A DNA stretch of 64,000 nucleotides from Trachythela sp. YZ-2020 (Eukaryota; Cnidaria; Anthozoa; Malacalcyonacea; Clavulariidae): NCBI GenBank assembly GCA_016169945.1, contig JADLSH010000198.1, positions 682,001 to 746,000 of the forward strand. The letters run 5' to 3'. The notes beneath the pieces are model-generated. The model was not told the origin of the DNA. It saw only the letters and a program-made list of their open reading frames with translations, and did no database searches. The position numbers were made by a program, and so were the translations under genes. Shown here in pieces: positions 22,401 to 33,360 of this stretch. Position 1 is the stretch's first letter, and every line of letters begins with the position of its first letter.

Positions 22401-22557
22401 CTGACTTGTACCAATGCTGTTTCAACAACTTGTTAATATGAAGATATGTTCCCACTGCTTGCCTGTTCCCAGAACATCTCCAAACAACGGACGGCAAGCT
22501 ACGGTCCCAAGGTGTTCGTTATATGGATGTTCCACCGTTATGTTGTTGTTTTGTTAG

Positions 22558-22644
22558 GTTGATGACGAGGAACTACAAGAAGAAACTTTACAACTTCGGG
22601 TCATGGATTACGACACGTATACTGCACATGACGCGATAGGCAAG
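22558..22644 (+). CDS. C2CD5: C2CD5 exon 3 (residues 60-88)
   Basis: 29 codons, phase 0/0 (acceptor TTGTTAG|, donor AAG|GTATTG). Contains VMDYDTYTAHDAIGK. Asp76, Asp78 and Asp84 form the third Ca2+-binding loop of the C2 domain, so the binding site looks intact. Confidence 0.95.
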
Positions 22645-22689
22645 GTATTGTGACCATTAAATTGAAGTGATATATAGTGAAAAACGCTC

Positions 22690-23415
22690 AAATTGTAACA
22701 AACCTGCAGCAGACTTGTACCAATGTTGGTTCAACAACTTTTTGTCTGGATGTGTTCGCACTACTTGTTCCCAGCTTGTTGACAAGTTGCTACAATGTTG
22801 TTGACTAACAAAGTTGTTGACTTGTTACCAGGGCTTTCAGAATCATTTTAAGTAAGCGGCTGTGTTGAGAAAGTAGACGGATGAAGGAATCATTTGACTA
22901 AAATATCGGATAAGTTTTGATAACATTACTTTTTGCTTCATGTAATCAGCTAAGCCTTTTTACAGTAGCGTAAGTCTCAGTAAAGGCCAATATTCAAAGA
23001 AATTTCTGACAAAAATTACTCGTTCACCACACACTGTATTTGTAATTGTAGCCCAATTTGGTTTTTAGATAGTAGTTAACCTTACGTCTGCTTTTGTTAT
23101 TCTCTTACCGATGATTAAATGTTATACGTGCAATGACAAATACAGATTTAGAAGTACATGAAGAGTAATGTTGTAAAGAAAGTAGCCGGCGGTAAACCTC
23201 GTAACACCCGTCGGAGCTCCGGCGGTCGCCGGCTTATTTTGAAAGCCCTGTTGTTACACGTTGTTCCAACAACTTGTTATCGTCCTGCAGTTGAACAACT
23301 TGTTAACAAGTTGTGAGTGACAACCTTGTAGCAACTTGATAAAATGACAACATTGTTCCAAGCCTGTTGCCTGTTGCAAACGCGTATTGTTGACAAGATG
23401 TGAGATTTTGGCGTA
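22690..23415. repeat. Degenerate ACAACTTGTT-type repeat cluster
   Basis: Blocks at about 22720-22835 and 23250-23410 repeat variants of GTTGTTGACAAGTTGC and CAACAACTTGTTA in both orientations. A related block lies before exon 3 (22420-22440). A dispersed, self-complementary minisatellite. No gene. Confidence 0.6.
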
Positions 23416-23669
23416 TGTACTTCATAATAACGGGCTGTATACAATATGTAACTAGCATATCTAGCTGAAACTGCAATATCTGAAATGAGCATACCAACGT
23501 ATTTAACTGTTCAATAATCTAATATTGAACTCTCGTTGTATGTAATATATGACCCACAACCCAACAGCCCAAGATGTGTCTCAGTCCAACGCCGGCTGTT
23601 CTTTTGGACATGTTATACGCAGGGTGCGATAATTCACATACATTCATTTTTACTTGTAATTCCTTTAAG

Positions 23670-23754
23670 GTGAATATAAGCTTGAATTGCTTGCTGAGTA
23701 ATGATTCTCCTAGCTCATTGGCTGGATGGTTTCCAATATACGACACAATGCATG
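23670..23754 (+). CDS. C2CD5: C2CD5 exon 4 (residues 89-117)
   Basis: 28 codons plus one base, phase 0 to 1 (donor CATG|GTAAGA). Ends AGWFPIYDTMHG, the conserved segment after the last C2 strands. The preceding loop is less conserved than in vertebrates. Confidence 0.94.
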
Positions 23755-23804
23755 GTAAGACACATTATAAAATAACTGAAGTAAATAGAGCGCGCTGATT
23801 GGTC

Positions 23805-24292
23805 AATACCCATGCAGGATGAGAGAATCATGCACGGGAAATTTTCCCGCGCCTGAAATTTTAAAAATGTCGGGCGATAATAGTTCAACTTTTGACTTTG
23901 ACAAAGAAAATAATGGCGAAAAAAGTAAACAGAGGTTCGTCTTAAAGTCGGATAAACAAGTTGACGAGTTGGTGGATAGCGTACAAGCAGAAAGCACAAA
24001 GCATAAAACAGTATACGCTGTTGTTGACGTTTTTTGGGAGAATTGCAATGTACATCAAATATATTAATAAACCTTTTTTTATATTTCTGTGTGGTTATTT
24101 TATAAAACAAATACCGCATTGATTTCCGTGCATGATTCTCTGTTTCTTACACTTGGGATGTTGCTCGACTTTCGTAAAGCAAAAAAAAACTGGCCTATCG
24201 GCTCGTTTTTTTTTACGCTTTTCGAAAGTCTCGCAACAACCCGCGTGTAAGAAACAGAGAATCATGCACGGAAATCAATACGGTATTCCTTT
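23805..24292. mobile_element. Foldback element enclosing a DUF3504-like fragment
   Basis: The segment GAGAATCATGCACGG occurs at 23822 and again at 24259, and its complement at 24127, so the right part (24113-24289) is a hairpin. The left part encodes on + (23819-24067) an 82-residue frame with FVLKSDKQVDELVDSVQ and TKHKTVYAV. This resembles the N-terminal part of Crypton-derived (DUF3504/QRICH1/ZMYM-like) proteins, then shifts off pattern. AATAAA follows at 24065. It looks like a piece of a Crypton-related gene caught in a non-autonomous element. Confidence 0.5.
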
Positions 24293-25734
24293 ATTCTTTA
24301 ACAAGATTCTTGTTAACAAGACTCTAGTTCTTATTTGTTAATATATTTACTTGATGATATTTACTTGTAATGTAGTAATTGTAATAGAAATTAAAAGGAA
24401 TATCTCTATTATTTGGTGGAAATCTTGAATATAAGGGTCAATATTCAAAAATTAAAAGCCAAATACTGCAAGCCTTGATAAAATATTATTGTTCCTTGCA
24501 GCAGGCATCCAGACCCAAAACATTTCCTGCCAAATTCCAACGTCTAACAGAGTGTGCTAACTGTGCTTTCAGCAAAACAGTGCAATGTAATTATGCATGG
24601 TCGTGACCCAAGTCATCCAACCCATAGTACAAGTCTAATTGTATTGTACAATGTCAACTATTGACGAAACTAATAAATATAAAAAAGTAGAACACATAGC
24701 AGCTTGGAACTAGTAACCAGATTAGTCAGAGCTTCCGCACAAAACAAAAGTAGGTACTTACAAGCTACGATCCACAAACTTTGACTACGAGTTTAACATT
24801 GATGACCTAACTGTTCCTATTGATCAGAGATTTAAGATACCAAGCCATCCAGCGCCTACTAGAACGGTCGCCATAGAAGGGTGGGGAGAACGAAACGCAA
24901 TGATAGCCGAACTGAGCAAACGATGCTAGTGATATAAAGTGATATAGCCACTTAGCTCAAGGTAAATCCCTAAAGATTAATGATACAGGTATGTTAAGCA
25001 ATTGACCACCGCCAATGATAAAGCCAGACTGCAATTTAAATCGTGTTGAACTTAATTAGACCATAACTAACTACCAACTGATTAAGCGCAACTAACCCAT
25101 ACAGATGATACCAAAGGTGCGTAGCCAACCTCGTACCCAGGCTTTTGCATAGCATTACATTACTCCCACAAGCAAGACTTGAGAATGTTCTCCAGCATCA
25201 TTGATCTGGATATAGACTGGATAACGCATCTTATAATAAATCCGTGGCGAAAAGTGAAGCCAGAAGTCATAGTGCCGCCACCCGACTCAGAGGTCCCAGT
25301 TTACTATAGATTTGTATTACAGAATCATAGTTTTCGCGTTTTTTTTCCTTTTACACGTTTCTGATCGGACCAATTTTCTTATCAAATGGATAGAAGTACA
25401 CGAGAAGTATTTTGAGCAAAAATTTCCGGTTGTTTTGGCTTCATAATTCATAACGTTGGAAAACGGGATTTGAAAGTTCGAAGGAGTGAACATCCACTGT
25501 TTTAATAGCTTTGATAAACAACTTGTTCATGGCTTCTAATTGCAAGTCTAACAACAGTGTTTGCAACCACTGGTTTGCAACAGATACTGCTTGAATTAAA
25601 ACGTTTAGGTGGATTAAAGCACATCAAAGATAGAAAAAGATGAGAATATTTTTTAAAACAAGGTGTGATGATGGTGCTGTACAGCGTTACTCAATTACTC
25701 CACATATAGTGATTTACATATATTTATCATTAAA
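24293..25734 (+). other. C2CD5 intron 4, possible coding remnant
   Basis: Mostly unremarkable. At 24735-24929 a short open stretch (for example NFDYEFNIDDLTVPIDQRF, then GWGERNAMIAELSK) looks more protein-like than its surroundings, but has no start, no recognised domain and a stop at 24927. It may be a decayed transposon gene. Nothing else seen. Confidence 0.3.
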
Positions 25735-25937
25735 GTATTCAAATGTTCAGTCATGCATTCGTGATTACATATCACAACAATAAAAACACGAATGCATGAC
25801 TGAACATTTGAATACTTTAATACGCATATTTTAAATCATCCAGTCACAGCTACATGTTTTTCTTTAACTGTGATTTTTGCCCGACTCAGAACGCGTCATT
25901 TGGATGCGCGCCGAATTTCGCGATTCGTGTATTGATG
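25735..25937. mobile_element. Half copy of a palindromic MITE
   Basis: Shares CGAATGCATGACTGAACATT, the segment CATCCAGTCACAGCTACATG and the end CGAATTTCGCGATTCGTGTAT with the more complete copy at 40478-40757. Here the left arm is shortened. The following 25938-26326 has no recognisable gene. Confidence 0.8.
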
Positions 25938-26326
25938 ACGTGTTTTGGAGTTAGCCAGTAACTCCAGGCTTAGGTAGTAGCTCCAGAATTATTAATTCAA
26001 CTAAGTTTTTAAGTTTAAAGTGCACATTTTGAATTTGGAGTTAGCCCCTTGGACTATGGAGGTAGCGTCGCTCCATCGCTCCCTAACTTCTGCAGCCATG
26101 ATCAAGGATAACACGAAGTTTAGTTAGTAGCGCTGTCGGGAATCACCAATTAGTAAGTAAGTAAGCAGGGGTGCTTATTATCCTTACTTGCAGCTGAGAG
26201 CTAAGCTGAATTGCGAAGGACACAGCTCAAACGTGACCAAGTCGAAGGCTTTCTAGGGCGCATATGGCAGCCACCTTTTGCTCGCCATCACGGAGCACAG
26301 CTGCGATAGAAGGGCCAGTTAATAAG

Positions 26327-26524
26327 GGGTTAAACTCAACCCACCCTGTCAACATTCCCTGTGGGAGGAAACCGGAGTACCCGGAGAAAACCCACGACTT
26401 TCGGCAGAGCGTCGACTAACTCTTTTCACATGGCTATCATAAGTCGTCCCCAATGGGACTTGAACCCACGATATCAGAGGTGAAAGGCGCGTGCTCTGAA
26501 GATTGCGCCACTGAAGCCCGCAAC
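26327..26524 (-). mobile_element. tRNA-derived SINE
   Basis: Read on the minus strand. The tRNA-like head begins GCGGGCTTCAGTGGCGCAAT (A-box like) and has a B box GGGTTCAAGTCCC. Then comes the conserved body with GTGGGTTTTCTCCGGGTACT and CGGTTTCCTCCCACAGGGAA. The same body lies at about 4831-4905. Too degenerate at the acceptor to be a working tRNA. Confidence 0.85.
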
Positions 26525-26581
26525 ACCGTCCAACAATACCGATCACTTACCAAGTGAATGTCTTTTTATATTTTGTTATAG

Positions 26582-26677
26582 GAATACGTGGAGAAATTAA
26601 GATCATTGTCAAAGTTGATTTTTTTGTTGATGCAAACAAGTTTCGTCAATCATCCTGTGGAGTGCAGTTTTTTACAA
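26582..26677 (+). CDS. C2CD5: C2CD5 exon 5 (residues 117-149)
   Basis: Phase 1 to 1. The acceptor is TTATAG| and the donor ACA A|GTAATG, a GT donor inside what otherwise reads on as an open frame. Encodes GIRGEIKIIVKVDFF and NKFRQSSCGVQFF, the conserved strand and segment after the C2 domain. Confidence 0.94.
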
Positions 26678-26883
26678 GTAATGCATCATATATCGTTTTG
26701 ACACGGAGATCCTATGTGCGTTCGATTTTGCATGCCGCAATTGCTTTCCCGGACCCCACGGTGGAAGCAGCCAGGCTCCAAAGATCAAAACTTATCGATT
26801 ATCATTATAACTATCAGTTTTTTTCTTGAAATATTTCATTCTTTCCTACCTATTCCCATTAATAGCCACTCAAAAACTCAATC

Positions 26884-26990
26884 GATAGCTCAATGGCTAT
26901 AGAGCGACGGTCTACAAACCCGAAGATGCATCTTCGAATCCAGCTCGAAACGACGCATTTTTTGGTCGTTTTTTTGCAGTGTAGGAATTG
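26884..26990 (+). mobile_element. tRNA-like SINE head, copy A
   Basis: TAGCTCAATGGCTATAGAGCG resembles an A box and TCTTCGAATCC a B box, but the stems do not fold as a proper tRNA. A tail TTTGCAGTGT plus AATTGATAT follows. A second head with a similar tail lies at about 27712-27830 (GGGTTCAAATTACG, then TTTGCAGTGTCTAAATTAATAT). Probably one SINE family. Confidence 0.45.
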
Positions 26991-27344
26991 ATATAAATGA
27001 GTTTATCATATTCTCTAACCTGATTCTGTAATAGAATTGAAACATTCATGTTCTCTAAGACAAAGCTTAAATCGTCAAGAAAATATTTCGTGCACTTAAA
27101 TTGGATAAAACCAGGGCGCAGTAAAACACAGGCAGGGACCGCTATGGCGCCCCTGATCTATGTGTGCTGTGTGGACCCCCCCCCGTATTGGTAAAGATTT
27201 GAAAAGGAACTCAAATTCAAAACTTGAAAGCGAACTCAAAATGGGTGGATAACGTGCTATATATCGGGAAGTTGATAGCAGCTGGAACATTTCACACCAA
27301 ACTTTTCGGCTCAATTTCCATATTAACAACCTGAATTTTAATAC

Positions 27345-27440
27345 AAACTTAATCTTAATCGTAACTCTAATCCTAACCCTAATTCTAACCATAGTCCTAA
27401 CCTCAACCCTAATCTTAATCCTAATCCTAACCCGTAATCC
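27345..27440. repeat. Telomere-like CCTAA repeat stretch
   Basis: Degenerate CCTAAC/CTAATC repeats, the complement of TTAGGG variants. Short interstitial tracts of the same kind lie at 18018-18092 and 35838-35866. They are too degenerate and too internal to be a telomere. The intervening intron 5 DNA (26991-28237) has no gene. Confidence 0.6.
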
Positions 27441-27876
27441 TTGTGACGAAATTTCAGGATAGTAATATCGGAAAATCACCCAACATTTGATTTAACCGAA
27501 TATGCTGAACATTATTTTCAGTTTTAATGAACAATGCTTAATTTCTTGCTTGTATCTTTACCTTTTTGTTGCCATTCTATACACGATTTTGTTCAATTTT
27601 TAAAGAATCCGCGCACGCGGCAGTCCTATGATGCATCACACGTAGCACGTTTCCCCGCCCGCGTGTTTTAATGCGCCCTGATAAAACTCGCTTTCAATCC
27701 CCGTTGGCAGGACAGTTCAGTGGACACAGCGGCGTTCTAGATTCCAGTAGATGCGGGTTCAAATTACGCTCGAGACAAAGAATATTCCGTTTTGCTTTGC
27801 AGTGTCTAAATTAATATATACTGTATATAATACATACGCCCGCTATATACTGTATATAATACATACTGTATATCGT

Positions 27877-28145
27877 AGAAGGTGTTTGTAGATGGAATAT
27901 ACGAACGAAAATTTATATACATTTTTAGACCTAGCCAGGAGCAGTTGCGAAAAATGCAACTTTAGGCCCTCTGGCATGAAAAAATCCCATCATATATACA
28001 CGGACTTGCTGTTACTGTTCAGCAACTGGACTCTGTAGCTCAGTTGGTTAGAGCGCTGCACCGGAATCGCATGGCCCGAGTTGCATTTTTTGCAACTGCT
28101 CCTGGCTAGGTCTAAAAATGTTCCATCTACAAACACCTTCTACTA
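27877..28145 (+). mobile_element. SINE in foldback context
   Basis: A tRNA-like segment, CTGTAGCTCAGTTGGTTAGA followed by GCGCTGCACCGGAATCGC, lies at 28032-28072. It is flanked by inverted arms, TGTTTGTAGATGGAA ... GACCTAGCCAGGAGCAGTTG at left (27888-27950) and complement at right (28085-28135). A degraded relative lies at 39631-39765. The A box is good and the B box is missing, so it is not a functional tRNA gene. Confidence 0.65.
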
Positions 28146-28237
28146 TTTGTTGAATCGAACGAGATGGCGAGAAAAAATCTTGATATTTACCCATACTGTA
28201 TATCATACAATTTACATAATATATTTCTGCATTTTAG

Positions 28238-28323
28238 CTCCTTCAATTCCAAGCTGCTATAAAACTGTTGCTTTTCATGGTTTTGTTGAAGAGTTGGTTG
28301 TCAATGATGATCCGGAATATCAG
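28238..28323 (+). CDS. C2CD5: C2CD5 exon 6 (residues 149-177)
   Basis: Phase 1 to 0 (acceptor CATTTTAG|, donor CAG|GTGCTG). Encodes SIPSCYKTVAFHGFVEELVV and NDDPEYQ, a block very strongly conserved in C2CD5. Confidence 0.96.
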
Positions 28324-28650
28324 GTGCTGTAATGTTCTATTAAAATACTTCATAGACCTAGCATGCATATGTACCTAAGATTCTTACATGAATTCACGAA
28401 TGCATGCACGAACGAGTAGAAAAAAATATGTGTTGAAAATTACTACCATTTTAATACATGCAAGCCTCTTGCCAATTGCCGACCTTTCGTCATGTCAGGA
28501 CGGCAAAAAAGTGCTAACCAGCAATTATACATTTCTAATGAGAATTTAGAGTAAAAGAGAAAAGCAAATGGAGAATTATTATATATATTTAAACTTAAAC
28601 GAAAATGTATGTAAAATTTCCGTCATGATATCCATAATCCATATAATACG

Positions 28651-28803
28651 TTAAGCCGGTTTTCCACTTGCGATTTTTTTCGCGCGAAGCGAATTTTTCT
28701 TTTGTCTTTATCCAATTAGTTCCACATGGTTCCAGTTGAGAGACCAAAGACAAATGAAAAATTCGCTTCGCGCGAAAAAAATCGCAAGTGGAAAACCGGC
28801 TTT
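28651..28803. mobile_element. TTAA-bordered MITE
   Basis: TTAA then GCCGGTTTTCCACTTGCG, arms with TTCGCGCGAAGCGAATTTTTC in both orientations, and CCGGCT then TTAA at the right. A clean TTAA duplication as made by piggyBac-type transposases. No genes. Confidence 0.85.
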
Positions 28804-28805
28804 AA

Positions 28806-28985
28806 TAATGCATCAGTCAAATCCAAGCGTGCCCATCCTCCCCGGGCCAACCCCCGTGAATTTGACAAATTTTGTAAAAATGGTGCTAATGCCCCACGGT
28901 GGGGGTCACAAACGAGTGAAAATGCCCCATGGTGGGGCCACAAGTCAGTGGCAAATTCCCCACCCCGGGGAACCTTGTTCCACTT
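28806..28985. repeat. Repeat shared with 39275-39335
   Basis: GCATCAGTCAAATCCAAGCG and the following TGCCCATCC...CGGGCC recur inverted at 39296-39335, together with GCCCCACGGTGG. Here the GCCCCAxGGTGGGG motif occurs three times. Nature unknown. Confidence 0.6.
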
Positions 28986-29210
28986 TTGAAAGAAGATATT
29001 ATTACAAAATATATACACTTTCACGTTGGTACAAGGCAAAACAACTACATAGAAAATACTAATCATGTTGTACACATGTACTGTATGTTAAAGAGCTATA
29101 TCAAATTGGCATTGTGTCCATATCAACAAACCATGCTAATAATGTGGAACATTGCAAACCATGCAAAATAATGTGGAACATTGCAGCCAAAGTCTTCGAG
29201 CTTCGGGATT

Positions 29211-29345
29211 GATCAATCTACCTGAAAAATTAAACGAGAACTACAACGTTTTGAGCGTCCGCTCCAGACAAAGGGCCTCCGCTGCCGACGAATGGACCCC
29301 GCTTTAAACATTGAAGTTTTTGTTGAATTTTTCAGGTAGATTGAT
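29211..29345. mobile_element. Penelope-like remnant with inverted ends
   Basis: GATCAATCTACCTGAAAAAT at left and the complement ATTTTTCAGGTAGATTGATC at right. The interior holds CCAGACAAAGGGCC and AACGTTTTGAGC, the degraded hammerhead-like modules also seen in intron 1. Lies just upstream of the LINE at 29382. Confidence 0.5.
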
Positions 29346-29381
29346 CCTAAAGACCCGCGGTGTGAACTCAAGCTTGTCAAC

Positions 29382-30812
29382 ATGTCTTGTTGTGAGCTCC
29401 GCATATTTTGTTTCCTTTTGGTCGTATTCTGTGTTTGTACTCCTTTTAAACATAACGAGTACTTTCCTAACAACATGGGGTATCCAGCACACGAAAGCAT
29501 GCACACCAATGAGCTATTCAACGAGGATTTCAACTCGGCGTATGAGCGGCGAAACATGGCATCTAATTTCCGAATACGGCGAAGTTCAGTTAGGCCTACT
29601 AAGCATAGTTCAGTGTGCTTAGCTCAACTCTGTGGACCGTTTATGACGGACCTCGCTGATCACGTTTCTGAACCTTGTTTGCGATCGGGAAAATCGTTGA
29701 ATAACAACTTTCAAAATATTTATGGCCAGGAACTTGACAACGATCCGGGCAAAAATGATACTCGGATTTGCATAATATTTAACACGCCTGGATGCACACG
29801 AAAACAAATATGCCGCTTATTTCATTTTGTGTTTACGCTGAAAATCACCGTGTTTGTGCAATTAAAATTCAAGCGGCAGAAGAGGCCTATTGCTTATTAC
29901 TGCAACTCGTCAGCAACACGGAGGCTTATACTGAGTGGAGATATAGAGGAAAAGCCGGGACCAATTCAAGAAAGAAATATCGTACAGACACCAGCCGTAC
30001 AAGGAACTAAAATAAACGCTAAATGTCCAAATTGCACTAAAACCGTCCAGTCAAATCACAAGCGATTCTTATGCACTGTCTGCTTTGATTTGTGCCACGC
30101 AAAATGCATTAATCTTACGGGTATTGAACTGAGAAATATTCGTGCCGATAGTCCTCTAGACTGGTTATGTACGAAGTGTCAATTATCAACACTACCGTTC
30201 TTCAATTGCAATCAGGAAGAGTTCCTTAATCCAGAAACGGATAACGATTTAGTGAATAATTCACTTGAGGATTCAACAGATGAACATTTAGAAGCTCTTA
30301 TCAGCAGATCTAAAAAACTAAAGCTCATGCATCTGAATACCCAAAGCATGGTCTCCACATTTGATGAACTCTTAGTTACCATCAGAGAGTATCCATTTGA
30401 TGTAATAGCCATGAGGGAGACATGGATGAAGAATAATCCACATCTGCTGCAATACGCATCAATACCATGTTACTCCTGTTTGTTTCGTAATCGTGATGAG
30501 ATTCGTGGCGGCGGCATTGGTGTGTACATAAAGAATTCAATCAACTTTAAACGTAGGACAGACATTGAGAAAATTGAGTCTGAGCTGAAGCATATTTGGG
30601 TAGAAATCAGCGGCCGAAATAAGAATAGTAAACTGCTTTTAGGCGTAATGTATCGTTCAACTCGGATGCAAGATTTCCAAACTTGGATAGACAAGAGTGA
30701 AAACGTAATCAGTCACCTGTGCACAGTGTGGGATGGGCTTCTCGTGATCACTGGTGACTTTAATATAGACCTGTTCAGGCCTGAGCAGCCCCAAGTAATG
30801 CAATACATGTAG
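29382..30812 (+). pseudogene. LINE N-terminal protein: leader, 2A-like, PHD, endonuclease
   Basis: Begins MSCCELRIFCFLLVVFCVCT, a hydrophobic signal-like leader. The 2A-like GDIEEKPGP lies at residues about 186-194. A PHD-like finger follows (CPNC ... CTVC ... CHAKC ... CTKC), then the endonuclease start LKLMHLNTQSM, a catalytic-type ETWM and the GDFNID box. The frame stops at 30812, soon after GDFNID. The next coding resumes in another frame at 30941. Leader plus 2A before a PHD finger matches CR1-type elements described in echinoderms and lancelets. Confidence 0.75.
29925..29963 (+). other. 2A-like ribosome-skipping motif with altered core
   Basis: Encodes LILSGDIEEKPGP. The 2A consensus is D-(V/I)-E-x-N-P-G-P. 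Here the Asn is Lys, so skipping is probably lost. Context (after a signal-like leader, before a PHD finger) fits known 2A-like sequences of non-LTR elements. Confidence 0.6.
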
Positions 30813-30940
30813 AACAACCAACAAGGATAACGGCCAACTCTACAACACTAATTGATCACATAATAAGTAATATACCTGTCGAGTGACACACACCTTGTTC
30901 AACTATCAGTGACCATGACGCACCTTACGCCGGTATCAAT

Positions 30941-32155
30941 GTGAGAGTCACTCGCTTCGAGCCCCGATTAAAAATGATCAGAAATGAACGACAATTTGAT
31001 GAAAAGGCCTTCCTTGAAGATGTCGCTGCTCTACCACTGAACTTGGTGTATTGTACCGATGATGCAGATGACAAACTAGAGACTTTCAACAAATTGTTCA
31101 AATCAAGCATAGACAGGCACGCCCCACTAAGAAAGATGAAGATTACACGGCCTCCTGCACCCTGGCTAAATGCTGAGGACATCAAACAGTTGCAGTCTGA
31201 AAGGAACAAGCTCCGACATCTCGCTCATGCCACACAGGAAGATAGCATCTGGCAAGCATTCCGTGAAATCAGAAATAAGATCAAAACCAAAATAAAGCAA
31301 GCAAAACGGTCCTTCTACCGGACAGCTTTATCGTCAAGAAAACCCAAAGATCTCTGGCGCACAATCTACCGCATCCTCCATCCAAGTCAACTACAAATTT
31401 CCGCGGATCCCAATATATTGAACCACCACTTTAACACCACCTCTCAGCGTTTGTTAGGAACTTCTCCTTCATTACCTGACGATCTACGGAATTTGATTAA
31501 CTCTTTTCCAGATAATGCTTGTAACTCATTCAGCTTGCGTCTAGTAACCTTTGAGGAGGTTTTAAGTGAATTAAAAGGTTTACGATCGGATTGCTCAACA
31601 TGGGGCGGATCAGATACCAGTTAAGTTCATTAAGCTGGCTGCAGACTGGATTGCTTCACCATTGACCCACATCATTAACCATTATATTTATAATAACTCA
31701 TTTCCTGGAACGTGGAAGCTTGCTCGAGTATCCCCTATACTTAAAACTAACCACCCTGTTGAATCGGACGATTTAGACCCATTGCAATTTTATCAGCCTT
31801 ATCTAAAATTTACGAGCGCCTTGTTCTCAAACAATTGCTTTCATACATAGAACACCATAATGTCTTTCATAGTGGTATGTCAGGATTTCGTAAAGGCCAT
31901 TCAACTAATTCAGTATTAATGCGCTCAGAAGCTTCAGGATGCGATGACTGTGCTTGAAGACTGGGCATCAGAATCAAATCTCGCGCTCAACGGAAAGAAA
32001 ACCAAACAAATGTTAATAACAACTTCCCAAATGTCAAGACTTGACACTGTCGTTCCAGATATCAGAGTTAAGGCACAGACGTTCGAGAAAGTAGAGGAAT
32101 TCAAACTCTTAGGTACATGGTTTAGTGATAACCTCAAGTGGGGATGTCACGTAAA
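30941..32155 (+). pseudogene. LINE linker and broken RT
   Basis: Segment 30941-31624 encodes the endonuclease-RT linker (MKITRPPAPWLNAEDIKQL, then KRSFYRTALSSRKPKDLW). 31662-31850 covers the RT start (HYIYNNSFPGTWKLARVSPI). 31870-32155 holds SGFRKGHSTNSVLM joined by deletion to WASESNLALNGKKTKQML. The catalytic palm is absent. Confidence 0.7.
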
Positions 32156-32384
32156 GGCAATTTTCCATTACAGCCGCTTTGCCCGCGCGGGCGGAGCGAC
32201 CATGTTTCAACTTTCGCTGTAGGTGTCTAGCATGAGATTTTTTTGTCCGCTTTACACCTCGCGGACACGCCTGAAAGTTGAACTACATTCAACTTTCTTG
32301 GCGTGCCCGCGCGACTAATTATTCACGTGATTCGAATCGGTCGCTTCGCCCGCGCGGGCAAAACGACCGTAATGGAAAATTGCC
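32156..32384. mobile_element. 229-bp MITE inside the LINE
   Basis: Inverted ends GGCAATTTTCCATTAC ... with a GCCCGCGCGGGC self-complementary core close to each end. A small palindrome AAAGTTGAACTACATTCAAC lies in the middle. It splits the LINE coding between GCHVKA and the following TRNFLLLRSSFY block. Confidence 0.8.
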
Positions 32385-32723
32385 TCAAAACACGTAACTT
32401 CCTCTTACTACGCAGTTCTTTCTACCTTAAAAAAAATAAGAAATCTCACACCATTTCACGTCAAGAAACAATTAGCAGAATCTCTCATTCTTTAAAAAAT
32501 GTTCTATAATATCGTTGTTCATCACCCTCTTCCTGCGAACCAATTAAGGAAACTACAGCGCGTCCAAAACGCAGCCGCAAGTTTCGTAACCAACAAATAC
32601 TGTCGCATGGGAGATGTGCTATCTCTGGGATGGTTGCCAGTACATGAAAGGACTGAATTTGTGCTGATGCGTTTCGCTCATAAATCCATATGGGATCCTT
32701 CCTGGCCTGGCCTCAATACTTGA
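32385..32723 (+). pseudogene. LINE C-terminal coding, remnant
   Basis: Contains NQLRKLQRVQNAAASFVTN and DVLSLGWLPVHER, the typical post-RT block of CR1/L2-type LINEs, in one frame up to a stop at 32723. A downstream fragment near 32770-32870 looks like the worn end. Confidence 0.7.
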
Positions 32724-33360
32724 AATTAGAACCACGCAACAGCTTCGATCAAGTTGCGCACCATCGTTGAAGATACCGTTGGAAACAGGAACATTTCAGG
32801 ATTGCTGTGCGAAGATTTTTAACGAACTGCCTATATCTTTAAGAAATGACAATGATCACGGATCCTTTTTAAAGTGCCTATGCAACGAAATTTTTGCTTG
32901 ATTTTTTATTGTTTTGTTAAAAAGTACACCTCGAATGATGAAGAATGACGTTTACAGTTTATTCATATCTCATCTCATTCCCAAGTTATCGCACTTTGTA
33001 TATTTTGATTTGTGACGTCACTGGTTGTGTTTGAGATAGTGGCAATAACAAGAAAGTCTGATATCTTGGTGATGATTTAGTAGAATTCCCTGAAACTTGG
33101 CACACTTAGTTGGTGCACCTAAGTGACCATTTTGGATTGTTTCTATGGTTGTCATGGCAATGCACTAGTCCCTTCTCGAGTTCTCGTGCATTTGCTATAT
33201 GATCTGTCTCCAACGAAATCAAAACAATTTCTGCAATTTGCGCTTATTAGTATAGTATGTACAGGTGTTGTGACAAGTTTAAACCTATGAAATAAGCAAA
33301 CGTCCTCTGCACGAAGTTTAGAGGAGGAAATTTGGAAAAAGGAAGTGATGTATTAATCCC

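Larger units (their letters stand above)
29382..32723 (+). mobile_element. CR1-like LINE with 2A-like motif, PHD finger and endonuclease; decayed
   Basis: A sense-orientation non-LTR retrotransposon in C2CD5 intron 6. It reads N-terminal leader, 2A-like motif, PHD-type zinc finger, AP-endonuclease-like domain, linker, RT pieces and C-terminal block. The centre of RT is deleted (motifs from FRKGHSTNSVL jump directly to LQDAMTVLEDWA, so the catalytic YADD box is gone) and a MITE is inserted at 32156-32384. It cannot be active. From 32724 to 33069 nothing further is recognised. Confidence 0.85.

Noticed and set aside
27096..27479. Arg/Ile/Lys-rich 127-residue minus frame
   Set aside because: Its repeated RIRIKIRVE pattern comes from translation of the CCTAA-type repeat.
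28032..28085. Functional tRNA gene
   Set aside because: Good A-box-like start but no B box and no closed acceptor or T stem. A related worn copy at 39631 shows it is a SINE.
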